Shown here piece after piece: positions 48,206 to 57,472 of a stretch of 64,000 nt of DNA (its first letter is position 1; each line of letters begins with the position of its first letter). Below the pieces are notes generated by a model. That model saw nothing but the letters and a program-made list of their open reading frames with translations. It had not been told where the DNA came from and made no database searches. The DNA comes from Oceanivirga miroungae. Its GTDB lineage: Bacteria; Fusobacteriota; Fusobacteriia; Fusobacteriales; Leptotrichiaceae. The DNA lies in NCBI RefSeq assembly GCF_902505095.1, contig NZ_CABWIB010000001.1, positions 1,254,688 to 1,318,687 of the forward strand. The letters run 5' to 3'. The position numbers and the translations under genes were made by a program.

Positions 48206-48871
48206 TTAAAATATTTCACATAGATCTTCATCTATCGATATAATTTTATCAATATAGTGGTTAGTAGTCAAATTATTTTCACTAGATATAATAATAATTT
48301 TAAATTTACTATATAATGAAAACTTATATAACTCATCTAATTCTTCCTTTGAAAAATATATTTCTGGATTTATAAGTACAAATATTTCTATAGATAATAT
48401 TTCATTTATAAACTTCATATTTTCCATAATATTTAATAAAATATTTTCTTCATATTTTAACTTTAGTCCAACTAATTTAAATAATTCTAAATTAGTTATT
48501 TCATCAAACTCTAAGTCAAAATTTTCATCTAATACTATTTCTTTCACATAGTTATGTATACTCGTTTGTAAAATATTAAACCTTTCCAAATGCTCATACG
48601 ACACTCTTTTATTTAAAACCTTATAATACTTTGTTAAATAATTTTTACTAATTTCTAAATCAAAAAAATCATTAAATACGTAGATATAGTTGCTTGGTTT
48701 TAATATTGAGTTAGATTCATAAAAAATAATATTACCCTCACTCTCATCTAAATTATATATAAAATCAAATATAATTTCCTTTAAAACCCTTTTATTTTCA
48801 ATATTTAATTTTACTATATTAACATCATCAAAATTTATCTCAAACTCAAAACCTAAATACGATAATATCAT
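48206..48871 (-). CDS. csn2: CRISPR-associated protein Csn2
   Basis: 221 residues, the short Csn2 form found with S. pyogenes-like systems. Recognisable by position and by the block LDEN-FDLEFDEITNLELFKLVGLKLKYEENILLNIMEN, close in pattern to S. pyogenes Csn2 (DLEYDEITILELIKSLGVK). Csn2 forms a ring on DNA ends and is needed for spacer acquisition. The ATG overlaps the cas2 stop (ATGA). Its presence defines subtype II-A. Confidence 0.9.
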   Translation of the reverse strand: MILSYLGFEFEINFDDVNIVKLNIENKRVLKEIIFDFIYNLDESEGNIIFYESNSILKPSNYIYVFNDFFDLEISKNYLTKYYKVLNKRVSYEHLERFNILQTSIHNYVKEIVLDENFDLEFDEITNLELFKLVGLKLKYEENILLNIMENMKFINEILSIEIFVLINPEIYFSKEELDELYKFSLYSKFKIIIISSENNLTTNHYIDKIISIDEDLCEIF

Positions 48872-49188
48872 AAAATCACTACTCTTTCTGAACTGTCTAC
48901 ATACTTCTCATTTTTACTTCCAAGTAAATAGACTATATTTTGAAACTGATTTTCAGTTACTTGCAATACCATAATAGATCCATCATAAGGCTTATTTTTC
49001 TCTAAATTATCTATAATAATTTTACTAGATGTCGCATTTAATGCTATTTTACTATAAACAGATTCTTGTAACATTATAAATCCACTAGATATTAGGTGTT
49101 TCCTAAATTTTCTATATTCTCTTAAATCTTTGGAACTTACTGATGGTAAGTCAAAAAAAACTACTATTCTCATAAATCTAAAACTCAT
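48868..49188 (-). CDS. cas2: CRISPR-associated Cas2
   Basis: 106 residues. Ferredoxin-like fold with the N-terminal strand MRIVVFFDLPS (Asp at the end) and REYRKFRKHLISSGFIMLQESVYSK. The start at 49188 gives MSFRFMRIVVFF, matching II-A Cas2 proteins, and GAAGGTG lies just upstream; an ATG three bases earlier is also possible. It forms the integrase complex with Cas1. Overlaps the cas1 stop by 11 bases. Confidence 0.94.
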   Translation of the reverse strand: MSFRFMRIVVFFDLPSVSSKDLREYRKFRKHLISSGFIMLQESVYSKIALNATSSKIIIDNLEKNKPYDGSIMVLQVTENQFQNIVYLLGSKNEKYVDSSERVVIL

Positions 49189-50053
49189 CACACACCTTCA
49201 AAAATTCCAATTTATTCTCATCCAGCACTTTAAAAACACTCTTAACATAAATTTTTATTGCATCTACTAGATAAAAATTACCATTATCTATTTTAATTTT
49301 TTTCTTAAACATCTCTAAAACCTTATGTTTTTCATCTTTATCAAATTTTTCAAAATTAGCAAGATAACATATTTCATCTACCACAGGTCTAAATGGTTCC
49401 ATTAAATCAGAACAGAGATTAAACTTATTGAATTGATTTTTATGGTGTATCCCTATTTGAGTTAAATATCCATTTTGAACTATTTCTTTACTAAATTGAG
49501 ATAATAATATCTGGTAACCATAATTTAAACCAATATTTATACTACTTTCACTATTTCTAGTAAAATCCTTACCAAATAAGGCATTAAAATACACCTTAGC
49601 AGCGTGCCCTTCCCTATTTGTTGAATCATTATGTTCTACTTCTTGAATATATTTTTCCAATAATTTATACTCACTTTTATCATACTTTTTTAATATATTC
49701 ATTTGATTTTTTATTTTTTCTTTAACAATTTCTGTCCATAATTTTTCTCTTGTTTCGTTACTCCATAAAAATTGTTTTTGTATTCTTGTTACACTATCAT
49801 AAGAGTCATAATAAGGTGTGACTTCAAACAAAGGTAAATGTTTCTCATCACAGAAGATAACCTTTACCTTTTGTTTAACAAGTTCACACAGAAGAGCAGA
49901 AGTTATAGATATAGAAGTCGATTCTAAAATTAATGTGTCTATTTCGGATAAATTAACAAATTTTACATTATCATTACCTCTAACACAAATATTATTTATT
50001 TTTAAATCTAATTTACTTCTATTTTCTATAACAACAGTTCTCCATCTACTCAT
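49178..50053 (-). CDS. cas1: CRISPR-associated Cas1 integrase
   Basis: 291 residues. Metal ligands expected for Cas1 are present: Glu148 in NREGHAAKVYFN, His204 in IGIHHKNQFN and Glu219 in LCSDLMEPFRP. The N-terminal beta domain opens MSRWRTVVIENRSKLDLK, as in type II Cas1. It integrates spacers at the leader-repeat junction. Gap to cas9 is 8 bases. Confidence 0.96.
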   Translation of the reverse strand: MSRWRTVVIENRSKLDLKINNICVRGNDNVKFVNLSEIDTLILESTSISITSALLCELVKQKVKVIFCDEKHLPLFEVTPYYDSYDSVTRIQKQFLWSNETREKLWTEIVKEKIKNQMNILKKYDKSEYKLLEKYIQEVEHNDSTNREGHAAKVYFNALFGKDFTRNSESSINIGLNYGYQILLSQFSKEIVQNGYLTQIGIHHKNQFNKFNLCSDLMEPFRPVVDEICYLANFEKFDKDEKHKVLEMFKKKIKIDNGNFYLVDAIKIYVKSVFKVLDENKLEFLKVCDEF

Positions 50054-50061
50054 ATCTTCTC

Positions 50062-53000
50062 CTAAATTTTATTTTTCTTTGTAAATAACCCAGTTATTGA
50101 TTCATCAATTACGTAAAATTCATCTAATTTTAATTTATATACAATCTCAGCCTTTTTTATAACAAAATTTTCATGACTTTTAATTTCTACAGTCTTTCTC
50201 AATGAATCTTTACTAAATAATACCATAATTGTCTTTAATACAGTTGCTTTTTGTTCTATACTTAATTTATAAAATATTTCTTTTTGACTCCCTAAAACGT
50301 TTATGATTTTATCTTTTAGTAAATAATTTTCATAAACTTTTGTTTTTGCCTTTTCTAATAATGCATCATATAGTTTGATAAACTCTTCATTATATCTTAT
50401 AACACATTCTTCATATGTTTCAGCAGGGTCATCTTCATTAACTCTTTTTAATTTTGATAATATTAACTCTTCTCCTTCTTTTACTTTTTTATTTTTTTCT
50501 ACAAGTCTTGAAACATTTATTACAATTTTAGTTAATTCATTATTTAAAAATAATGGTTTTGCATTTTCCAGCACTGTTCTTCCATCCGAACTATAATAAC
50601 TTGTAACTCTATAAGGATATCCATTATATTCTATAAGTTGCCCTTTTTTGATTTTAGCTATGAATTTAGGATTTTTATATTTTTCTTCAAAATATTTTTC
50701 TATATCGCTACTGTTTTTTATTTTATCTCTATCCATAACTAAAACTCTATCTATTAGCCTTTCTCTTTTTCCTTTTTTGGCATCAACTTCTAATACAACA
50801 AAATATGTAGCCTTCATTGATGAATAATATCCATATTTACTCGCATTTTCTACAGTATTTTCTACATCTATTGCTACCTTAAAATCCGAATCCGTTTTCC
50901 CTTTTTTCTTCATATTTGTATCAAATAATTTACCCTTACCTTCATATAACATATTAGTTATATTTGCTGTATTTTTATCATATGTTTCTAGTACTCTATC
51001 TAATATTTCTATAGTATTCCAAATGTTTTTGTTATTTACAACTAAAGGATGGTCAAATACTCTAAAGAAGTTAAACACTTCACTTTCTTTGCTGTATCTT
51101 GAGTTCTCAACGTATTTATAGTAATTCTTTGTAAATTTATTATCTAATACATTTCCTACAACTATATTTAAATATGCGTCTTTAGCATGATGTAAATCGT
51201 TTAAATCTCTTGATTTTATTAGTTCATATTTTGCTTTAAACATACTTACGTTATTTGCCTTAGAATAAACTATTTCTGTATTAGGGTATAGTAATTTTAA
51301 AATATTTGTTACCTCTTTAGTTGACTGTCTAACTGAAACTAGTTGTCTTTGAATAAAGCCAGCTATTTTACTATTACTAAATTCTTCTGTATCTACTAAT
51401 CTATTATATTTTTCTAAAGACATAAAGCCTTTCATCTTCAATAGCTTCCAGAAATCTTTCATTTTTGCTTGTACTTCATAATTTATTGGGTATGTATTCT
51501 TTCTTGCATTGTTTATAACTTTTTTTGTTAATACCATATTGTCAAGACTATCGTCTTTAGTATAACTCTGAGGATATATGTGGTCAATGTCATACTTATT
51601 GTTATATAGTAAATCATTTAGATCTATTCTTTCACCACTGTAAATACATTTTCCTAATTGCATGAAGTATAGGAAGATTTTTTTAGATTTTAATTCATTA
51701 TTATCTTTTCCTTTTAATTCTTCTTTTAAAAGGTCTAAATCATTATCTTTTGATTCTTTAAAGTCTTTATATAGCTTTTCTATTTTTTCTTTTCTTTTTT
51801 CTGTTATATTTGACTCTTGTTTTTCTCTTGCAACCTCAACAAATATCTTTTTAGGATCTTTTTTAGTAACACTTATTAATTCGTTTAGAATCTTTATAGT
51901 TTGAATAATACTTCTTTTAACATGTGGTGATACATATAGATCATCTACTATTTTTTTGAAATTTTCATCTTTTCTTAGTTCTTTATAATCCATTTCTATA
52001 TTTGAGCTATCTAGGACTTTTAATTTATCACTTAAATCAAAGTTAGAAGATAATAATTCCATTAAATTATAGTTAGTTTCTCTTAAAGCTTGTAAAACTG
52101 ATTTATAAATTTCTCCTGTTTCTTTATTTATAATTTCTATTTCTGTTAAGAATTTTTTTGAAAGTCTTCCAAATCCAGTAAATTTAAGCTTTAATATTTT
52201 TTTAAATGTTTCATCACTAAGCTCTAAATCTGTATATACTGATTTAAACTTATTAGCAAATATTTTTTTGTCATCTCCGTATAAACATTTCCATTTTATT
52301 ATATTTTCTATAACTTCTTTATATAAATCTTTTTCAATATCATCACCAAATATATCTTTAAATTTTTTGTATGTTGCATAGTTTGAATTAAACTTAGCTT
52401 CTGATAACCCACTTATATCTTCTTTTTTTACATCATATTGTCTATTTTTTAAAAATTTAACAAGCTCAGTTATTGATACATTTGTTTTAGTTTTAAATAA
52501 TTCATTAAATATTTTATTTTTTAATTCTTTGTTAATAAATACGCCATCTACTTTTACTTTATTTAATTCATTTAAAACTGAATATTCCTCATAAATTAAA
52601 GAGTTTTTAGGAATTACATATTCATTTTTTAAATAAGTTCCAGTATTTATCATTCTTTCAATAAAGTTTTCAGCACTTTTTTCTATATCCACTACTTCTT
52701 CAAAATTCCAAGGTGTAATTTTTTCATCTTTATGTTTTTCAATCCACGCAAATTTACTTTTTGAATTTAAAGGCCCTACATAATATGGTATTCTAAATTC
52801 AAATGTTTTAATTATTTTATCCTTATTTTCTTTTAAAAATTCATAGTATTTTGATTGATTTTCTAATATCATCATTAATTCATACTTATGTAGTTGATAT
52901 GGTACAACTGAGTTATTGCTTGTTCTTAATTTAGCTAATATTTGATTTTCTTCTAGACTTATACTTAATTTATTGAACATATCCTTCTCATTATCAGATA

Positions 53001-54165
53001 TCTTATCCTCTATATCTTTAAATAGTTTTTTAAAGTATGCAATTAATAGTTCTATTTCTGTTTTATTACTCTTTATCTCTTTTATTACTTTTTTAGAACC
53101 TCCAAATTTAGTACTGTTAATATAGTTAGAGTATAAAGAGTTTTCTTTTCTAAATACTTCATTATATTTTGATTTATCATATTTTTTTACAAAATATTTT
53201 AAATTATTTAATTCCTCATTATGTTTATTGTATAGATTAACCATACCTTTTGATATACTTTTTTCATTTTTTAGAATACCATTTAAAATTATATAGTCAT
53301 TTATTTTTTTACAAAGGTCTATTAAAGCTATATCATCACCTAGTTTTTCAAAGTACTCATCTCTTTTTGTTTCTTCATAATTATTAAAGTTGTCTATCTT
53401 TTCACCTTTTAAACTTTCTTCATTAAAGATTTCATCTAGTTTCAAACTATTACCTAATACAAAGCTAAAAATTTTTGTATTAAAGTCATCTTCAAAAAAC
53501 AACTCTTTTATTTTGTTTTTCTTATCTCTTTTAGTATCTTTACTACATAGAATTTCATTTAATTCATCTTTTTTATCACTAGATATATTCTTTTCAAATC
53601 TTTCATTTATATAGCTACTGTACTCATTAAAAAGATTATCAAAGTCTTTAATCTCATCAACACCTAGATTTTCGAATAAGAAGTGCCCTCTACTTTTAAA
53701 TATGTGATGTAATGCTAGATACACTAATCTAATATCAACTTTTTCTTTACTATTAACTAACTCATTTCTTAAATGATATATTGTTTTATATTTCTTATAG
53801 AAATCAGTATCATTAAAGTCTTTATCATTAAACAAAGTGAATTTTATATTAGAATTTTTGTCTTCTAAGTATAAGTTACTTTCATCTAATCTCATTAAAA
53901 AAGTATTATCTATCTTATCTAATTCATCTTTAAAGAATAATTTTAAGATATCTAATCTCCATTTTTTTCTTTTTAAGGCTCTTCTACTACTTCTAAAAGC
54001 TCTTCTTTCATTAGCAGGACTTGCTTCATCAAATAATCTTGATCCCCACATATCTTTTTTATTAAATCTTAAAACTTTATAGTCTTCATCAGTCACTGCC
54101 CAACCTACAGAATTAGTCCCCATATCAAGTCCTACAAAATAATCATTTTTAAATTTTTGGATCAT
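50062..54165 (-). CDS. cas9: CRISPR-associated endonuclease Cas9 (type II-A)
   Basis: 1367 residues, the size of S. pyogenes Cas9. All catalytic motifs are intact: RuvC-I YFVGLDMGTNSVGWAV (Asp14), Arg-rich bridge helix RRAFRSSRRALKRKKWRLD (about 55-75), RuvC-II KIFVEVAREK (Glu777), HNH YDIDHIYPQS (His862, with DN at 875-876 and Asn885), and RuvC-III LHHAKDAYLNIVVGN (His993, Asp996). The C-terminal third should hold the PAM-interacting domain; PAM not deduced. It cuts target DNA guided by crRNA:tracrRNA. Only 15 bases separate it from an upstream vWA gene, so there is no room for a tracrRNA at its usual place. Confidence 0.98.
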   Translation of the reverse strand: MIQKFKNDYFVGLDMGTNSVGWAVTDEDYKVLRFNKKDMWGSRLFDEASPANERRAFRSSRRALKRKKWRLDILKLFFKDELDKIDNTFLMRLDESNLYLEDKNSNIKFTLFNDKDFNDTDFYKKYKTIYHLRNELVNSKEKVDIRLVYLALHHIFKSRGHFLFENLGVDEIKDFDNLFNEYSSYINERFEKNISSDKKDELNEILCSKDTKRDKKNKIKELFFEDDFNTKIFSFVLGNSLKLDEIFNEESLKGEKIDNFNNYEETKRDEYFEKLGDDIALIDLCKKINDYIILNGILKNEKSISKGMVNLYNKHNEELNNLKYFVKKYDKSKYNEVFRKENSLYSNYINSTKFGGSKKVIKEIKSNKTEIELLIAYFKKLFKDIEDKISDNEKDMFNKLSISLEENQILAKLRTSNNSVVPYQLHKYELMMILENQSKYYEFLKENKDKIIKTFEFRIPYYVGPLNSKSKFAWIEKHKDEKITPWNFEEVVDIEKSAENFIERMINTGTYLKNEYVIPKNSLIYEEYSVLNELNKVKVDGVFINKELKNKIFNELFKTKTNVSITELVKFLKNRQYDVKKEDISGLSEAKFNSNYATYKKFKDIFGDDIEKDLYKEVIENIIKWKCLYGDDKKIFANKFKSVYTDLELSDETFKKILKLKFTGFGRLSKKFLTEIEIINKETGEIYKSVLQALRETNYNLMELLSSNFDLSDKLKVLDSSNIEMDYKELRKDENFKKIVDDLYVSPHVKRSIIQTIKILNELISVTKKDPKKIFVEVAREKQESNITEKRKEKIEKLYKDFKESKDNDLDLLKEELKGKDNNELKSKKIFLYFMQLGKCIYSGERIDLNDLLYNNKYDIDHIYPQSYTKDDSLDNMVLTKKVINNARKNTYPINYEVQAKMKDFWKLLKMKGFMSLEKYNRLVDTEEFSNSKIAGFIQRQLVSVRQSTKEVTNILKLLYPNTEIVYSKANNVSMFKAKYELIKSRDLNDLHHAKDAYLNIVVGNVLDNKFTKNYYKYVENSRYSKESEVFNFFRVFDHPLVVNNKNIWNTIEILDRVLETYDKNTANITNMLYEGKGKLFDTNMKKKGKTDSDFKVAIDVENTVENASKYGYYSSMKATYFVVLEVDAKKGKRERLIDRVLVMDRDKIKNSSDIEKYFEEKYKNPKFIAKIKKGQLIEYNGYPYRVTSYYSSDGRTVLENAKPLFLNNELTKIVINVSRLVEKNKKVKEGEELILSKLKRVNEDDPAETYEECVIRYNEEFIKLYDALLEKAKTKVYENYLLKDKIINVLGSQKEIFYKLSIEQKATVLKTIMVLFSKDSLRKTVEIKSHENFVIKKAEIVYKLKLDEFYVIDESITGLFTKKNKI

Positions 54166-54180
54166 TGTTATTCTCCCTTC

Positions 54181-55866
54181 TTACTTTATCAATTTTTTAT
54201 ATATTACGCTAAACAAATTATTAATTAGCATATTTGGATTATCACATCTATATGATTTTCCATATAGTTTTTCTAAATCCTCATAACTAGTATTAAATGC
54301 TAAAGGATATGTTTTTATTCCATTTTTTTTCATATCTAATATACTGTCTTTTATATCATCTATAATATATGGTACAGAATATACTTTACCATTTTCTTTA
54401 ACGTGTGATGGAAGCCCATCAGAAATTATAAATAAAAGTGGATTTCTAGAGTTTTGCTTTTCTAAAATATATTTATTTGCCCATCTTAAAACAATTCCAT
54501 CTCTTGTCGAATTATTTGGCTCATACTCTAAAATATTTGAACTTTCTTTATTGTTTGAATTATAGTCCCAATATATATTTATATTAACATCATTTTCATA
54601 AAATATTGCATTGTGAGATACTATACTATGCTTTATATTGTATTTATAAAGTATATCGTGCAGGCAAAGTAGTATACCAATAATATCTTTAGAATAAGAA
54701 TCCATACTTCCTGATCCATCTATTAATATCATAACTGAAAAATCTACTATATTAGTAATTTCATATTGGCTTTTCCAATATCTTTTTTTATGGTCCACTA
54801 AATTTCTAGAGTCTATCATTTGTCCTATTATTTTTTTATTTTCAATTTCATAATCATAATCTACCATTACATTTTTAAATTGTTCATATATTCTTTTATA
54901 TTTTTTTCTAATCTCTTTTAAGAGTATGCTATATTTTTCTTTATTATTTATACTTTGTTCGTTATATCTTATTATATTTAGTTCTATATCATCATGATTA
55001 ATATCAATTTCTGATTCCCTGTCTCTATCTACATCCTTAATAAACTTGTACGCTTCCCATCCAAAGTCTTCATTTTCACCATCTAAATCTTTAGTTTCAA
55101 AATTTTCTTCTGATAGATTAGAGCAACTATGTAACTTATTATTACCTACAGAAAACTCTTCTTTTTTTAAATTGCCTTTCAGAAGTTCATATATTTTATA
55201 TGTATAATTATTTCTTTTATTTGCATTTTTATTTCTTATTGCTTTTTTTAATACTTTTTTTATCTTTTTATATACCTTATCTACTTCTTTTCTAGGTTTA
55301 GGTAGTGTATTACAATAATTAAATCTATTTTTTCTATTTATATAGTTAAATAGTTCTTCTAAGAGTGTCGGTTTATCATTATCTTTCCAAAATCTTTCAT
55401 AAAAAACCGAGTTAAATATTATAAATGGTAAAAGACCTTCATATTTTTTTACAGCGTTTTTTTCAATAAAAATATCTTCTACCATATTGTGTATTATATT
55501 TAGTATTTCCTTTTCTTTTTCACCTAAATTATTAGCTTCTTTTATATACGGATTTGTATATATAGAATGCATACATTCATGTATATTTAATCCTCTTGAT
55601 ACTAGTTTTAATGCTTTTGTTTCTGTATATTCCATATGCTTAATATTGGAAATTTTTAAAGCTTCATTAAAAGTTCTTTTTGCTTGGTATATCCCTTCTG
55701 TTGCTGGATTTATTGTTATTTCACTTGTATAGTGATTATACATGGCTGTTGGTATATCTAATGATAAATTTAATCTAATTTTTTTATTATTAGTTAATTT
55801 AATAGAAAAATTCTCTTCTTTTTCTCTAAAATCACTAATTAAAAGATTTTTTAATGCAGTATACAT
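54181..55866 (-). CDS. vWA-domain protein with HExxH metallopeptidase-like region
   Basis: 561 residues. N-terminal region has RGLNIHECMHSIYTN (HExxH at 96-100) and 30 residues on IHNMVEDIFIEK, resembling the metallopeptidase-like domain found ahead of vWA domains in cobalamin-chelatase-like and related proteins. A charged linker (about 190-340) leads to a C-terminal vWA domain with an intact metal-adhesion motif DGSGSMDS (383-390), TRDGIVLRWA and LFIISDGLPSH. Its partner is the MoxR-type ATPase one base upstream. Such pairs act as chaperone-like machines on metalloproteins or as defence proteins. Its placement against cas9 is unusual. Confidence 0.82.
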   Translation of the reverse strand: MYTALKNLLISDFREKEENFSIKLTNNKKIRLNLSLDIPTAMYNHYTSEITINPATEGIYQAKRTFNEALKISNIKHMEYTETKALKLVSRGLNIHECMHSIYTNPYIKEANNLGEKEKEILNIIHNMVEDIFIEKNAVKKYEGLLPFIIFNSVFYERFWKDNDKPTLLEELFNYINRKNRFNYCNTLPKPRKEVDKVYKKIKKVLKKAIRNKNANKRNNYTYKIYELLKGNLKKEEFSVGNNKLHSCSNLSEENFETKDLDGENEDFGWEAYKFIKDVDRDRESEIDINHDDIELNIIRYNEQSINNKEKYSILLKEIRKKYKRIYEQFKNVMVDYDYEIENKKIIGQMIDSRNLVDHKKRYWKSQYEITNIVDFSVMILIDGSGSMDSYSKDIIGILLCLHDILYKYNIKHSIVSHNAIFYENDVNINIYWDYNSNNKESSNILEYEPNNSTRDGIVLRWANKYILEKQNSRNPLLFIISDGLPSHVKENGKVYSVPYIIDDIKDSILDMKKNGIKTYPLAFNTSYEDLEKLYGKSYRCDNPNMLINNLFSVIYKKLIK

Positions 55867-55867
55867 C

Positions 55868-57388
55868 TTAAACCCACTTTTCTTTAAATATTAATTCTTT
55901 AAATATGGCTTTATAGTACTCATCTTCTTTTACAATAGGGATTATTGTAACATCTGCTGCTTTTATATAGCCCATATACTTAGCAAGTTTTGCCCAATTT
56001 TCTAAATTTCTTGGGGATATTATATATTCTAACTCTTCTTTTTTTATTATCATCTGGATTTTATAGTAAATATTTAGTATTGACTCTATATTTTGGCTAC
56101 ATTCTGGTACCTTTGTTTTTAACATATGAACTATTGAGCTTTTTTCTAATTTTTCAATTTCACATACTATATTAAATCTATTAAATAAGGCTTGATTTAA
56201 TTCTCTTGTTCCATAATATCCAATATTCATAGTTGCAAAAAATCTAAAGTTTTTATGCCTTCTTATTATTTCTCCATTATCAAGTCTTACAAAACCATTT
56301 GTATCTAATAAAGAGTTTAAAAATGCTAAATGTTGTGGCTTAGAAAAGTTTATTTCTTCAAAAATTACAGCACCTCCATCTCTTATTGCCTTTGAAATTT
56401 CTGATTCTCTAAATACTATTTTATCGTCTATTGGTATATATTTTCCTAGTATAAACTCGTCTATATTTTCACTACAATTTATTACTGATAATATTGGTAA
56501 TTTCATTTGTTGGCAGAGTAATTTACAAGCAATAGTTTTCCCTGTACCACTAGGCCCGTAAAATAGGGTAGATATTGCATCGCCATTTACAATAGCATTA
56601 CCTAGAGGAACTATTTTAGGATCAATTATATATGTATCACTTAAATTAGGTATTAACATCTCATCAAAGCAGTCAAAACTAAGAATGTCATCTTTATTTA
56701 TTTTAATTTCTGTTTTTTCTTTTCTAGAATATGTTTCTTTACCTAAATCTTCTATTATATTCTCATTATTTATATCTATTTTATCAACTGTATTTATATT
56801 AAATTCATTAAATTTATAGAATTGATAAAAATTTTCGTGTATTTTTACAAATAAGCTAGCTGTTGGATTAGTAGAAAACTCTATACTATCTTTTAATAAA
56901 AAGTCAGACATCTCATCATCAAATATATCAGTTGTTAAAATATGTCTAGTAAAAAGTGCTAGGTTTCCTAACATTACAGAGTAATATTCATCAAAAGATA
57001 ATATTTTCTCATTGCTATCTAAAATATTTATTGATATATTATCTTTATTATCTATTTTAACTATTACCTTATCAAAATTATTTGGGAATATATCGTATAG
57101 CTTATATGTGTTTATTACATTAAAGTATAGTAATATTCCACCATCTTCTAATATGTATATATTCCCATACTCTTCATATTCAGCAAAATTAAAAAAGTTT
57201 ATTATATCATAATGAAAGTTGATAGCCTCTCCTATTGCTTGTGCTAGTGTTGTTTTTAACTGAATTGACTGATTGTTTTTATGAATATAGTAATTGGTTG
57301 CATCAGATAAATGCATAAATCCAAATCCTTTATATATCTCTTTATTTTCTCTTCTAACCTTATACGCTCTTTTAGATAAGTTAACCAT
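55868..57388 (-). CDS. MoxR-type AAA+ ATPase
   Basis: 506 residues. The AAA+ core is in the C-terminal half: Walker A LFYGPSGTGKT (275-285), Walker B VIFEEIN (341-347), sensor FFATMN (383-388) and the arginine LFNRFN (404). This matches the MoxR/CbbQ/GvpN group, which works with vWA partners. The first 240 residues have no match I recognise; they include LKTTLAQAIGEAINFHYDI. First gene of the MoxR-vWA-cas9-cas1-cas2-csn2 run; a TAAAAT box with TG extension lies about 30-40 bases upstream. Confidence 0.83.
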   Translation of the reverse strand: MVNLSKRAYKVRRENKEIYKGFGFMHLSDATNYYIHKNNQSIQLKTTLAQAIGEAINFHYDIINFFNFAEYEEYGNIYILEDGGILLYFNVINTYKLYDIFPNNFDKVIVKIDNKDNISINILDSNEKILSFDEYYSVMLGNLALFTRHILTTDIFDDEMSDFLLKDSIEFSTNPTASLFVKIHENFYQFYKFNEFNINTVDKIDINNENIIEDLGKETYSRKEKTEIKINKDDILSFDCFDEMLIPNLSDTYIIDPKIVPLGNAIVNGDAISTLFYGPSGTGKTIACKLLCQQMKLPILSVINCSENIDEFILGKYIPIDDKIVFRESEISKAIRDGGAVIFEEINFSKPQHLAFLNSLLDTNGFVRLDNGEIIRRHKNFRFFATMNIGYYGTRELNQALFNRFNIVCEIEKLEKSSIVHMLKTKVPECSQNIESILNIYYKIQMIIKKEELEYIISPRNLENWAKLAKYMGYIKAADVTIIPIVKEDEYYKAIFKELIFKEKWV

Positions 57389-57437
57389 AATTTAATCCCT
57401 CTTTTTTTATCATTTTCTACTATTTTACCACATAATT

Positions 57438-57466
57438 TAAAAAAATCCCCATTAAAAAACAGGGAT
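57438..57466 (-). terminator. Terminator of the restriction-modification genes
   Basis: Minus strand ATCCC and GGGAT arms followed by seven T. It separates the R-M genes from the MoxR-vWA-cas run. Confidence 0.6.
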
Positions 57467-57472
57467 AATTTT

